This document shows, in pieces, positions 49,083 through 57,191 of a stretch of 64,000 nucleotides of DNA; the stretch's first letter is position 1, and the number at the start of each line of letters is the position of its first letter. The position numbers and the translations under genes are program-made. This stretch comes from Enterobacter sp. ENT03 (GTDB lineage: Bacteria; Pseudomonadota; Gammaproteobacteria; Enterobacterales; Enterobacteriaceae): NCBI RefSeq assembly GCF_019218745.1, contig NZ_JAHUXA010000002.1:124001-188000 (forward strand), written 5' to 3'. Under the pieces are notes generated by a model. It saw nothing but the letters and a program-made list of their open reading frames with translations, did no database searches and was not told the origin of the DNA.

Positions 49083-49322
49083 CTACTCTGCACAAGGGCG
49101 AATGATCAACTGCCCAAATTCGACGGTTACCGAGACGGCTGCCCCCGTGGGAAAGCCCGCTTCGGCAAGCCAGTTGCCCTGCAGGGATAAACTGGGATGC
49201 ACACTATAACGCCGTGGTATTTTGGTTTTACGCTCCTCATGACGCCTGCGCACATAGCCCACCGTGATACGCCGCAGTGCTTTCGACACTTTTACCTCTG
49301 AGGCTAACGATTTCCCGCTCAT
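49083..49322 (-). CDS. SymE-family type I toxin
   Basis: 79 residues; the C-terminal half (RRYSVHPSLSLQGNWLAEAG, then FPTGAAVSVTVEFGQLIIRP) is the AbrB-like SymE fold. E. coli SymE is longer and ends with a helical tail that this protein lacks. Short forms like this are common in enterobacterial genomes. AAAGGAG lies upstream. SymE toxins are normally silenced by an antisense RNA, SymR, over their 5' end. I cannot show such an RNA here, but the 250-base gap upstream leaves room. Confidence 0.75.
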   Translation of the reverse strand: MSGKSLASEVKVSKALRRITVGYVRRRHEERKTKIPRRYSVHPSLSLQGNWLAEAGFPTGAAVSVTVEFGQLIIRPCAE

Positions 49323-49573
49323 ACTTCACTCCTTTGCCGTTTACCGGCTGTTAAAGACGGCCTGCACTACTGGTTAAATTAACAGTAATTTATGGCAAGG
49401 CAAGAGGAGGAATTGCGAGGCGGCTTCCAGATATACAATGCAAAAATAGCAACACGTTTCATTCGTTGAAGAATATATCGTGAAATAACGTTTTTCTTAT
49501 TTTACTCATGCAAAAGTGCGAGTGAATTTATATCTATGTCTTATATTTAAATGACTATTTAAGAGGGACGACG

Positions 49574-50539
49574 ATGAACATACCCGCACTGCCCGCAAAT
49601 GAAACTGAACGTCTCAAATCACTCTATATGATGGATTTGCTGGACAGGAAAGATGATGAGCGTTTGTCCCGTCTGACCCGGGTTGCGAAAGCGACCTTTA
49701 ACGTGCCCATTGCGCTGATCTCGCTGTTGGATCGGGATCGTCAGTGGCTAATCTCACCGATTAACGAAAATATGCGGCAAACGTCGCGTAACGTCTCTTT
49801 CTGTGCCCATGCCATTTTGTTGCAGGGAATATTAATCGTCAAAGATGCCCATAAGGATGAGCGTTTCGCCAATAACCCATACGTGACGGGAGCGCCCTTT
49901 GTGCGCTTTTATGCCGGTTGTCCGGTCCATTTACCTGATGGTTCCATTGCCGGTACGATTTGCATTATTGATACCAGGCCCCGGGATTTCAGCGCCGATG
50001 AAATTAATCTACTGCTTGATTTGGGGGCGGTGGTGGAAGATGAGTTTTTGATCATCAGTCAGGCGATGACCGATAAGCTGACTGAGTTGCCCAATCGGCG
50101 CGGTTTTTATCGCCTCGCGGATAAACGTTTTAAAGAGATGACTCGCGCGCAAACGCCGTTCAGCCTGCTTTATTTCGTGGTGGAAAACTTACAGTCGATT
50201 AATGACATCTGGGGTCATGCCGAAGGGGATAACGTGTTGCGCGGATTTGCCCGTAGTCTGGGCAGTTGTGCGCATAAAGAGGATATTTGTGGCCGGGTGG
50301 ATGGCAGCGCTTTTGCGGTACTGGTACAGCATAAAAACGACCATGATGCCGACGCGTTTCTGTTCAAACTGCAAACCAAAATCGATGAGTTTAATCTCAA
50401 CGCAGAGAATAAATATCACATCAATTATGCTTATGGCCTGCTGGAAAATAACGCAGAGAAATACAGCGACATTATTGAAATGCTGGAGGACAGCGATACG
50501 GTGATGTATTCAGAACACCGTAAGAAAAAACAGCGCTAG
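49574..50539 (+). CDS. GAF-GGDEF protein with a degenerate active site
   Basis: 321 residues. The N-terminal GAF sensor (about 25-155: LTRVAKATFNVPIALISLLDRDRQW, FYAGCPVHLPDGSIAGTICIID) is followed by a GGDEF domain (about 165-315: DKLTELPNRRGFYRLADKRF). The signature that should read GG(D/E)EF is VDGSAF in GRVDGSAFAVLV. Diguanylate cyclase activity is therefore unlikely, and a regulatory or binding role is more plausible. It is convergent with the EAL-HDOD gene, eight bases apart. Confidence 0.85.
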   Translation: MNIPALPANETERLKSLYMMDLLDRKDDERLSRLTRVAKATFNVPIALISLLDRDRQWLISPINENMRQTSRNVSFCAHAILLQGILIVKDAHKDERFANNPYVTGAPFVRFYAGCPVHLPDGSIAGTICIIDTRPRDFSADEINLLLDLGAVVEDEFLIISQAMTDKLTELPNRRGFYRLADKRFKEMTRAQTPFSLLYFVVENLQSINDIWGHAEGDNVLRGFARSLGSCAHKEDICGRVDGSAFAVLVQHKNDHDADAFLFKLQTKIDEFNLNAENKYHINYAYGLLENNAEKYSDIIEMLEDSDTVMYSEHRKKKQR

Positions 50540-50547
50540 GCTGCGTA

Positions 50548-51819
50548 TTATCGCCAGTTTGGCGCACGGGCAAGACCACTTTTTGCAGGCTTACTGATGG
50601 GCATTTCATCTGCCCATTTGGTGGCCTCGGTAATCATTTCGGCAACGATACCCCGCGTCAGGCCGACCTTTTTCGCTTCCAGACTCGCCTCTTCCCATTG
50701 GCGGTTTTCATACAGCTGCGCCAGATTCACCAGCTGATAGAGCATACCTTTGCGCTCCTGCAAGGCAATGCGCACGTCGGCAGAAATTACCACTTGCTCA
50801 ATCAGTTCTTCCTGGGGAATTTCCAGAATCACGTCCAGCAGTGAAAACAGCCCGACCATAAAAGCATCATTTGAGGAGTGGATCCCCAGCAGGCGGTTGG
50901 CCGCTAATTCACAGAAGCGGGCGCGGATCAGGCTTAAATAGTAGATCTCGTTGGTATTGGCGCTGTTAAATGAGGTCAGGCAGGCGACTAAAACAAAGCG
51001 GCGCAGCTCGGTAACACCCAGATAAACCACAATATCTTTAATTGACTGACTGCGGCTGCCGCGAATACCCCGCGCGTTGTATAAAATGTTCTGCGCGTAA
51101 CGCATGATTTTGAACGACAGGGCAATATCACGCTTAAGTAATTCTTCAATCTGGATAAGATCCGGCGATTCAGCGTTAACTTCCTGAATTAGTTTCAGGG
51201 CAATAATCTGGTTCTGAATGATTTTTTTGCTTTTGAAAATAACCGGTTTACTGAAGAAATGTCCCTGGAACAGGGTAAAACCCATATTTTTGCAGGTTTC
51301 GAATTCTTCGATAGTTTCTACTTTTTCTGCCAGGAACTGGGTTTCCGCAAGCATAGTGCGGTGGTGCAAAATATAGGACTGAATTTCCTGCAAGGTACTT
51401 TCGCGCACGTCGAATTTAATAATGTGCACGAAAGGGAGAAAAGCATTCCAGTTATCGCTCAGGGAAAAATCATCCAGCGCGATGCGAAACCCTTTTTTAT
51501 GCAGTTGCTTTACCGATTCCAGCAGACGCGGATTAGGCTCTGCTGTTTCCAGAATTTCGATAATCACCCGATCTTTAGGCAGCGTTTCCGCCAGCCCTTT
51601 GATCAGCAGCTCATAGGGAAAATTAACAAACACCGCGCTGGCCGCGCTCTGCCGGTCGGTGGGGACGCCGAGGAATTGTTCTTCAATAAGCTGAGCGGTC
51701 GCTTGTTCAGGCGAAACATTGGGAAACTGGTTGGTCATGCTATCCCTGAAGAGCAGCTCATACCCGAAGGTATTGAGATTTTCATCAAAAATGGCCTGCC
51801 TTGCGACAAAAGAAAACAT
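50548..51819 (-). CDS. EAL-HDOD signalling protein
   Basis: 423 residues. The N-terminal EAL-like domain (about 1-200) has YELLFRDS in place of the EAL signature, with IIEILETAE and IALDDFSLSD. Part of the metal-binding set is missing, so phosphodiesterase activity is doubtful. The C-terminal HDOD domain (about 200-400) has KRDIALSFKIMRYAQN and SRSQSIKDIVVYLGVTELRRFVLV. This architecture resembles Vibrio CdgJ and Bacillus YuxH. GAGGATGGAGA precedes the ATG. Confidence 0.87.
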   Translation of the reverse strand: MFSFVARQAIFDENLNTFGYELLFRDSMTNQFPNVSPEQATAQLIEEQFLGVPTDRQSAASAVFVNFPYELLIKGLAETLPKDRVIIEILETAEPNPRLLESVKQLHKKGFRIALDDFSLSDNWNAFLPFVHIIKFDVRESTLQEIQSYILHHRTMLAETQFLAEKVETIEEFETCKNMGFTLFQGHFFSKPVIFKSKKIIQNQIIALKLIQEVNAESPDLIQIEELLKRDIALSFKIMRYAQNILYNARGIRGSRSQSIKDIVVYLGVTELRRFVLVACLTSFNSANTNEIYYLSLIRARFCELAANRLLGIHSSNDAFMVGLFSLLDVILEIPQEELIEQVVISADVRIALQERKGMLYQLVNLAQLYENRQWEEASLEAKKVGLTRGIVAEMITEATKWADEMPISKPAKSGLARAPNWR

Positions 51820-52028
51820 TCTCCATCCTCACCCGTAACCACAGTTAGTCGCTGAAAAAATTCACAACCAATTTAAGTTTAAGACAGGCGCCATTTTGCT
51901 GCCTGCTGGCGTCATTTGTAAAGTTTAGTCACAGTAAGTTGATGAGATTTTTATCGTTTTAAAACAATAAATTGACATTAATAACGTTTTTACGCTGCCG
52001 GAGGCGTCTGGCGCTCGCCGGCAGGCGC

Positions 52029-52850
52029 TTAATTTATGCCCGTCGCCCGGCGATCCCGCCAGCCTGCGATGATAAACGCGAGAATAAAGACGACGGTGAA
52101 GAGTACCACAATGGTTGGCGCGGGGGCGCTGTCCAGCCAGAAAGAGAGATATACTCCTGCAAAAGAGACGACCGCGGCCAGTATCACTGCCAGCCACAGG
52201 GCATGGGCGAAACGACGGGTCAGCAGCACGGCGATCGCGCCGGGGGCGATGAGCAGTGAAATCGACAGAATAATGCCCACAGATTTCAGCGTGGCAACGA
52301 TGGTCAGGGCAATCATGCACAGCAGGCCATAGTGCAGTAAGCCGGTATTCAGCCCACAGGCTTTCGCCTGCTGCGCATCAAAGGCGTGCAGTAAAAAATC
52401 CTTCCATTTTATCAGCATTATCAGCGCCACCCCGGCGGCGATCAGGCTGTTTTGCAGGATGTCGGCCAGCGCGACGCCCAGCATATCGCCAAATAAAATA
52501 TGGTCGAGATGCACTTCCGACTGGATGGAAATATAGAGGATCAATCCCGCGCCAAACATGCCGGAGAAGACAATGCCCATCAGCGTATCGCGCTTAATGC
52601 GGCTGTTATCGTCGAGATAACCGGTGGCGATGGCGCAGAACAGCCCGGCGATAAACGCGCCGATGGCGACCGGTATACCGATGAGCCACGCGATCACAAC
52701 GCCAGGAAAGACGGCATGACTCATGGCGTCACCCATCAGCGCCCAGCCTTTCAGCACCAGAAATACTGACAGCAGGGCGCAGGGCACGGCGACAATCACC
52801 GAGATCGCCAGCGCGTTGACCATAAAATCAAACTGGAAAGGTTCGAACAT
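52029..52850 (-). CDS. sitD: Manganese/iron ABC transporter permease SitD
   Basis: Inner-membrane permease of the SitABCD importer. The 273 residues from [20 protein letters not shown] hold about eight membrane segments and the ABC-3 family stretch KGWALMGDAMSHAVFPGVVIAW. The ATG overlaps the sitC stop by one base. The open frame upstream lies inside sitC and is not used. Confidence 0.95.
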   Translation of the reverse strand: MFEPFQFDFMVNALAISVIVAVPCALLSVFLVLKGWALMGDAMSHAVFPGVVIAWLIGIPVAIGAFIAGLFCAIATGYLDDNSRIKRDTLMGIVFSGMFGAGLILYISIQSEVHLDHILFGDMLGVALADILQNSLIAAGVALIMLIKWKDFLLHAFDAQQAKACGLNTGLLHYGLLCMIALTIVATLKSVGIILSISLLIAPGAIAVLLTRRFAHALWLAVILAAVVSFAGVYLSFWLDSAPAPTIVVLFTVVFILAFIIAGWRDRRATGIN

Positions 52851-53707
52851 TATGCCGCCTCCTGGCTGGACAGCCGCGCCCGACGGCGGTTCGCCAGCAA
52901 CCCATGTTTGGGCGCAAAGACAAAGGCCAGCAGAAACAGCAGCGTTTGCGCCACCACGATAATGCCGCCCGTTGCGCCGTCGAGATAATAGCTGACCCAC
53001 GCGCCGAGAAAGCTGGTGATGCTGCCAATCGCCACCGCAATTGTCAGCAGGCGGGGGAAGCGGTCGGTAAGCAGCCACGCGGTCGAACCAGGCGTCACTA
53101 CCAGACAGATCACCAGAAACGCCCCCACCGTTTGCAGCGCAGCAACGGTCGACACCGACAGCAGCGTAAAGAACAGCAGCTTCAGGCGCGCCGGGTTCAG
53201 GCCAATAGAGCGGGCATGGTTTTCATCAAAAAAGGTCACCATCAGGTCTTTCCATTTCAGAAACAGAATGACCAGCGAGACGATGCCAATAATGGCGAGC
53301 TGGATGACGTCTTCCGGCGCAATCGCCAGAATATTGCCCAGCACGATGGTCTGAATATTTACCGATGTAGGATTGAGCGACACCATAAACAGGCCGATGC
53401 CGAAAAACGACGAGAAAATAAGGCCGATTATAGCGTCCTCTTTCAGCCGCGAGCGCTGATTGAGAAACAGCATTGCGCCCGCCGCCAGTCCACCGGATAA
53501 AAACGCGCCGAGCGAGAAAGGCAGGCCGAGCATATAAGCCCCGGCGACGCCTGGCACAATAGAGTGCGAGAGCGCATCGCCGATCAGCGACCAGCCTTTG
53601 AGCATCAAGTAGCAGGATAAAAACGCGCACACGCCGCCCACCAGCGCCGACACCCACATGGCGTTAAGCATATATTCGTAGCCGAACGGCTCCAGTATCC
53701 AGTTCAC
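52850..53707 (-). CDS. sitC: Manganese/iron ABC transporter permease SitC
   Basis: Second permease of SitABCD. The 285 residues start [25 protein letters not shown] and have about eight membrane segments. [23 protein letters not shown] is the conserved cytoplasmic loop that docks with the ATPase. It overlaps sitB by four bases and sitD by one. Confidence 0.95.
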   Translation of the reverse strand: MNWILEPFGYEYMLNAMWVSALVGGVCAFLSCYLMLKGWSLIGDALSHSIVPGVAGAYMLGLPFSLGAFLSGGLAAGAMLFLNQRSRLKEDAIIGLIFSSFFGIGLFMVSLNPTSVNIQTIVLGNILAIAPEDVIQLAIIGIVSLVILFLKWKDLMVTFFDENHARSIGLNPARLKLLFFTLLSVSTVAALQTVGAFLVICLVVTPGSTAWLLTDRFPRLLTIAVAIGSITSFLGAWVSYYLDGATGGIIVVAQTLLFLLAFVFAPKHGLLANRRRARLSSQEAA

Positions 53708-54543
53708 GGCAACTCTCCTTCGGCGGGAGGACGGCGGGAAATAAAAGGCCGCTCATCATCGGTAATAATGTGTTCTTCGCCGCCGCTTAACACCACGTGA
53801 CGCAGCACGCCGCTGAACGCCTGCTCCAGGTTTTCCGCGGTAAAGGTGGTTTCTGTTGGCCCGCTCGCCAGCACGGTGCCTTTGACCATCACCGTGTAAT
53901 CGCAAAACTCCGTTACCGATCCTAAATTGTGCGTCGAGACCAGCATGGTGCGGCCCTCATCACGCAGCTCGCGCAGCAGTTCGATGATTTTCGCTTCCGT
54001 CTGCACATCCACGCCGGTAAAAGGCTCATCCAGCAGAATGACCTGGCCGTCCTGGGCGATAGCGCGGGCCAGAAACACGCGCTTTTTCTGCCCGCCGGAC
54101 AGCTCGCCAATCTGCCGGTGACGAAATTCCAGCATCCCCACACGCGCCAGCGCAGCGTCCACCGCCTGGTGATCCTGCGCTTTCGCCCGGCGCAGCATGC
54201 CCATATGCCCATAACGACCCATCATGACCACGTCTTCCACCAGCACCGGAAACGACCAGTCCACCTCTTCGGCCTGTGGCACATAAGAAACCAGATTTTC
54301 CCGCAGCGCCTGTTTGACCGGGCGCTGGAGGATGGCGATCTCACCCTGCGCCAGCCGGACAAAGCCCATCAGCGCTTTAAACAAGGTGGATTTTCCCGAG
54401 CCGTTAATGCCCACCAGCGCGGCAATGGAGCCGCGCGGCACGCTAAAACTGGCGTCGCGCAGAGCGGTGTGTCCGTTGCGATAAGTGACGGTAACCTGTT
54501 CAATGATCAGGCCCGGCGGTTGATTTTGTCTGGCCTGATTCAT
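53704..54543 (-). CDS. sitB: Manganese/iron ABC transporter ATPase SitB
   Basis: ATP-binding subunit of SitABCD. The 279 residues hold Walker [10 protein letters not shown] near residue 45, the signature ELSGGQKKR near 150 and Walker [13 protein letters not shown] near 170, followed by the H-loop STHNLG. It overlaps sitA by four bases. Confidence 0.96.
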   Translation of the reverse strand: MNQARQNQPPGLIIEQVTVTYRNGHTALRDASFSVPRGSIAALVGINGSGKSTLFKALMGFVRLAQGEIAILQRPVKQALRENLVSYVPQAEEVDWSFPVLVEDVVMMGRYGHMGMLRRAKAQDHQAVDAALARVGMLEFRHRQIGELSGGQKKRVFLARAIAQDGQVILLDEPFTGVDVQTEAKIIELLRELRDEGRTMLVSTHNLGSVTEFCDYTVMVKGTVLASGPTETTFTAENLEQAFSGVLRHVVLSGGEEHIITDDERPFISRRPPAEGELP

Positions 54544-55457
54544 TTCTGTGCCTCCACACCCTGCTGAATGCCTTTCACCAGCGTTTCACTGGTGACGCGC
54601 AGCAGATCGAGAAAGGTCGGCACCGGGCCGCTGGCTGCACTCAGGGAATCGACGTACAGCACGCCGCCATACAGCGCGCCGGTTTCCCGCGCCACCTGCT
54701 TCGCCGGTTTATCCGATACGGTGCTTTCACTGAACACTACCGGAATGTGATGCTGCTTGATCGCGTCGATCACTTTTCGCACCTGCTGCGGCGTACCTTG
54801 CTGATCGGCATTGATCGGCCACAGATACAGCTCTTTAAGGCCATAATCCCGCGCCAGATAGGAGAAGGCTCCCTCGCTGGTCACCAGCCAGCGCTTATCC
54901 GCAGGCAGTGTGTCCAGTTGCGCGCGCACCGGGGCGAGCGCGGCCTGGATCTTCGCTTTATAGGCGTCGGCATTGTGCTGGTAGGTCTGCGCATTGGCAG
55001 GATCGTATTTCACCAGCGCATCGCGAATATTATCCACGTAGATGAGCGCATTTTCGGCAGACATCCACGCATGCGGATTCGGCTTGCCGTTATACGGCCC
55101 TTCACTGATACCCATCGGTTTCACCCCCTCCGATACCACCACATCCGGCACGCCCGACAGATGCTGATAAAACCGCGCGAACCACAGTTCCAGATTCAGT
55201 CCGTTGGAGAGGATCAACTGCGCACCCTGCGCGCGCTTAATGTCGCCGGGCGTGGGCTGATATTCGTGGATCTCCGCGCCCGGTTTGGTGATCGAACTGA
55301 CCTCTGCCGCATCCCCCGCCACGTTTTGCGCCATATCGGCGATGACGGTAAACGTGGTGATGACCTTAAATTTCTCTTTGGCCTGCGCAGGGGACAGGGC
55401 AAACAGCGAAACGAGTGCAGCGGCGAGCAGTAATCTCAGGCGTGACAAGTGCGGCAT
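54540..55457 (-). CDS. sitA: Manganese/iron periplasmic binding protein SitA
   Basis: Cluster A-I metal-binding protein of the importer. I start at [20 protein letters not shown], six bases after an AGGG; an ATG four codons upstream is possible. The 305 residues begin with a signal peptide cleaved near AQA-KEKFK. The four metal ligands lie in [23 protein letters not shown] and STVSDKP. It is first of the sitABCD operon behind an MntR-type box. Confidence 0.95.
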   Translation of the reverse strand: MPHLSRLRLLLAAALVSLFALSPAQAKEKFKVITTFTVIADMAQNVAGDAAEVSSITKPGAEIHEYQPTPGDIKRAQGAQLILSNGLNLELWFARFYQHLSGVPDVVVSEGVKPMGISEGPYNGKPNPHAWMSAENALIYVDNIRDALVKYDPANAQTYQHNADAYKAKIQAALAPVRAQLDTLPADKRWLVTSEGAFSYLARDYGLKELYLWPINADQQGTPQQVRKVIDAIKQHHIPVVFSESTVSDKPAKQVARETGALYGGVLYVDSLSAASGPVPTFLDLLRVTSETLVKGIQQGVEAQK

Positions 55458-55492
55458 GGTATCCCTCATGAACGAGTGGTTAATAATACAGC

Positions 55493-55515
55493 GAATATAG
55501 CCTTTGCTATGTTAT
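55493..55515 (-). promoter_or_regulatory. MntR box upstream of sitA
   Basis: Read on the minus strand the site is AACATAGCAAAGGCTATATT, which differs at one base from the palindrome AACATAGCAAAGGCTATGTT bound by MntR at mntH and sitABCD. A second, weaker ATAGC...GCTAT pair lies next to it at about 55516-55529. Manganese should therefore repress sitABCD here. Confidence 0.8.
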
Positions 55516-55758
55516 ATAGCACACGCTATGCCCGAAGGTGAAAATTATTCGCATTTAGGGAACAGTAGAAAGATGCCGCGCAGGGCGTACTGTTAACAGA
55601 TGTCTCGTACCTCGCTCAAATTGCGACGTCCCGCACGTTGTTTAATCATGCGTAAATGAGAGAATTTTATTGCTCGCGATCAGTGGGTTAAATGAAGAGT
55701 TGAACATGGATTTACGGTTACGGTGGCATTTCAGGCCAGTTACGTCAGGGATTACGAT

Positions 55759-56223
55759 ATGGACACAGTTGAGGAATTAAACGGCACCTATTTTTATGCG
55801 GGTAAATCAAATCTTACTGCGGCTGAACTGCTGTTCATGATTTTTTGTGAGAATACAGCAAATCAATTCGGCATTGGGGCAGCCGATTTCAGTGCGATTG
55901 TTGCCATTGTCTCCGGGCGAAATAATTTAGCGACAAGGGGAAAATTTGCGAATGCGACCAAAGGCACGTCTTATGCCTCAACAGGGGCAAGGGCAGTATT
56001 CAGGAAAACAAAGTTTCCCTTTGGCATCTCATTACCTACCTGGCTTGGAGGCTATACACCCTGGACGGCTCGTCGTGTGATGGTTCGCAATATTGCACCG
56101 TTTGTTGGTCGTTCGATCCCGTTAATCGGTGTGATCATACTTGCCTCTGATGTTTCACAAATTACCTGGCGCACCATTAGAGAATACAACACCATAGCAA
56201 GAGGCAACGATCAGTTATGGTAA
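55759..56223 (+). CDS. Small membrane-associated hypothetical protein paired with DUF1493
   Basis: Starting at MDTVEELNGTYFYAGKSNLT (AGGGA eight bases upstream) gives 154 residues. The C-terminal hydrophobic stretch SIPLIGVIILASDVSQITW could span the membrane. NTANQFGIGAADFSAIVAIVSGR near residue 35 is another hydrophobic segment. It resembles uncharacterised phage-like membrane proteins of enterobacteria that travel with DUF1493 genes. The stop overlaps the next start by seven bases, so the two are coupled. Function is unknown; an immunity or accessory role beside the hcp fragment is a guess. Confidence 0.65.
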   Translation: MDTVEELNGTYFYAGKSNLTAAELLFMIFCENTANQFGIGAADFSAIVAIVSGRNNLATRGKFANATKGTSYASTGARAVFRKTKFPFGISLPTWLGGYTPWTARRVMVRNIAPFVGRSIPLIGVIILASDVSQITWRTIREYNTIARGNDQLW

Positions 56224-56543
56224 ATGAAATTGAGCAGAAAGTTTATGAGCTTATACGGCCCTATGCAGGCACTTATCTGTTTAACATGAAAAAAGTCGAA
56301 TTAACGCCTGAGACCGACCTTGATACCGATCTGAGTATTGATGAACTTGAAGTCGAAGATCTGATGAATGAATTCTTCGACAAATTCAACGTTGAACGAG
56401 GGAATTTCAGCATTGAAACTTACTTCCCCGATACTCCTCTTTCATGGAATCCATTTAAAAAAACGGAACCCGTGCCCGTACCAGATTTCACTATTGGTAT
56501 GTTGATCGAATCTGCGAAAGCCGGAAAGTGGTTGTACGACTAA
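56217..56543 (+). CDS. DUF1493 family (acyl-carrier-like) protein
   Basis: 108 acidic residues: VYELIRPYAGTYLFNMKKVELTPETDLD, then TDLSIDELEVEDLMNEFFDKFNVE. DUF1493 proteins resemble acyl carriers, and TDLSIDELEVEDLM occupies the helix-2 position, but I see no clear DSL phosphopantetheine site. It is coupled to the preceding membrane protein. Function is unknown. Confidence 0.75.
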   Translation: MVNEIEQKVYELIRPYAGTYLFNMKKVELTPETDLDTDLSIDELEVEDLMNEFFDKFNVERGNFSIETYFPDTPLSWNPFKKTEPVPVPDFTIGMLIESAKAGKWLYD

Positions 56544-56565
56544 TCACCAACAAGGCGCTAAAATT

Positions 56566-56718
56566 ATGGCCGTACCTGTACACATATTTTTAACTGATGA
56601 TGGTGGCGCAATGATCCGTGAATCTTGCGATGTAAAAGACAGGGAAGGGAGTATCGAACTACGAGGCTTGCATCATCGTTTAACCATTCCAAGGGATCCG
56701 ATGACGGGAATTTGTTAG
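56566..56718 (+). pseudogene. hcp: Truncated T6SS tube protein gene hcp
   Basis: 50 codons read MAVPVHIFLTDDGGAMIRES, then CDVKDREGSIELRGLHHRL and IPRDPMTGIC before a stop. This is the N-terminus of Hcp (family text: xIPVYLWLKDDGGxxIKGSVDVxDREGSIEIxGLxH). Normal Hcp has about 160 residues, so only the first third remains. It marks an orphan T6SS cassette next to the DUF1493 pair and sits exactly at the border where the backbone (ygbA) resumes. Confidence 0.75.
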
Positions 56719-56773
56719 CCCATGATGCGTGGAATGAGCGTCCCGGCATGTAATCATAGAGGCGTGCCCATGA

Positions 56774-56796
56774 AAGATGTAAAATATAAGCATCTT
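56774..56796 (+). promoter_or_regulatory. NsrR-type palindrome before ygbA
   Basis: AAGATGTAAAA, one T, then ATAAGCATCTT form an 11-1-11 inverted repeat with the AAGATG half-sites of NsrR. It lies 22 bases before the ygbA start. ygbA is a known NsrR target in E. coli, so nitric oxide should induce it. Confidence 0.75.
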
Positions 56797-56817
56797 TCAC
56801 ATCAGGAGTGCGTCTGT

Positions 56818-57162
56818 ATGTCCGGCAACCGCATTGCCCGCGAAAAACTCACTATCCGTAAAATGATCGCCCTGTACCAGCAGCGTGCGCCCGAGGCCGT
56901 CGCTGAGGCAGGGCATTACGACGCGCTCTATGCTTATGCGGAAAAGCGGCTGGATAAATGCGTGTTTGGCGAGGAAAAACCGGCGTGCAAGCAGTGCCCG
57001 GTGCACTGCTACCAGCCAGCAAAACGTGAAGAAATGAAGGCGATCATGCGCTGGGCGGGGCCGCGCATGTTGTGGCGTCATCCGCTGCTCACGGTGCGTC
57101 ATCTGATTGACGACAAACGCCCGGTGCCGGAACTGCCGGAAAAATACCGGCCAAAAAAATAG
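56818..57162 (+). CDS. ygbA: Nitrous-oxide-stimulated-promoter family protein YgbA
   Basis: 114 residues starting MSGNRIAREKLTIRKMIALYQQRAPEA (AGGAG nine bases upstream). A cysteine cluster in KRLDKCVFGEEKPACKQCPVHCYQPAKREEM is the core of the family and may bind metal. In E. coli ygbA lies between mutS and fhlA and is induced by nitric oxide through NsrR. Here it keeps the fhlA side but has lost mutS as neighbour. The frame is open 32 codons further up, but that part lies over the NsrR site. Confidence 0.88.
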   Translation: MSGNRIAREKLTIRKMIALYQQRAPEAVAEAGHYDALYAYAEKRLDKCVFGEEKPACKQCPVHCYQPAKREEMKAIMRWAGPRMLWRHPLLTVRHLIDDKRPVPELPEKYRPKK

Positions 57163-57184
57163 CCCGGCAGAACTCCTGCCGGGC
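57162..57184. terminator. Shared hairpin between ygbA and fhlA
   Basis: GCCCGGCAG and CTGCCGGGC form a perfect 9-bp stem with a five-base loop between two convergent stops. It overlaps the last base of ygbA, with AAAAAAA on the fhlA-distal side. It can end transcription of both genes. Confidence 0.7.
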
Positions 57185-57191
57185 CAGTCAT

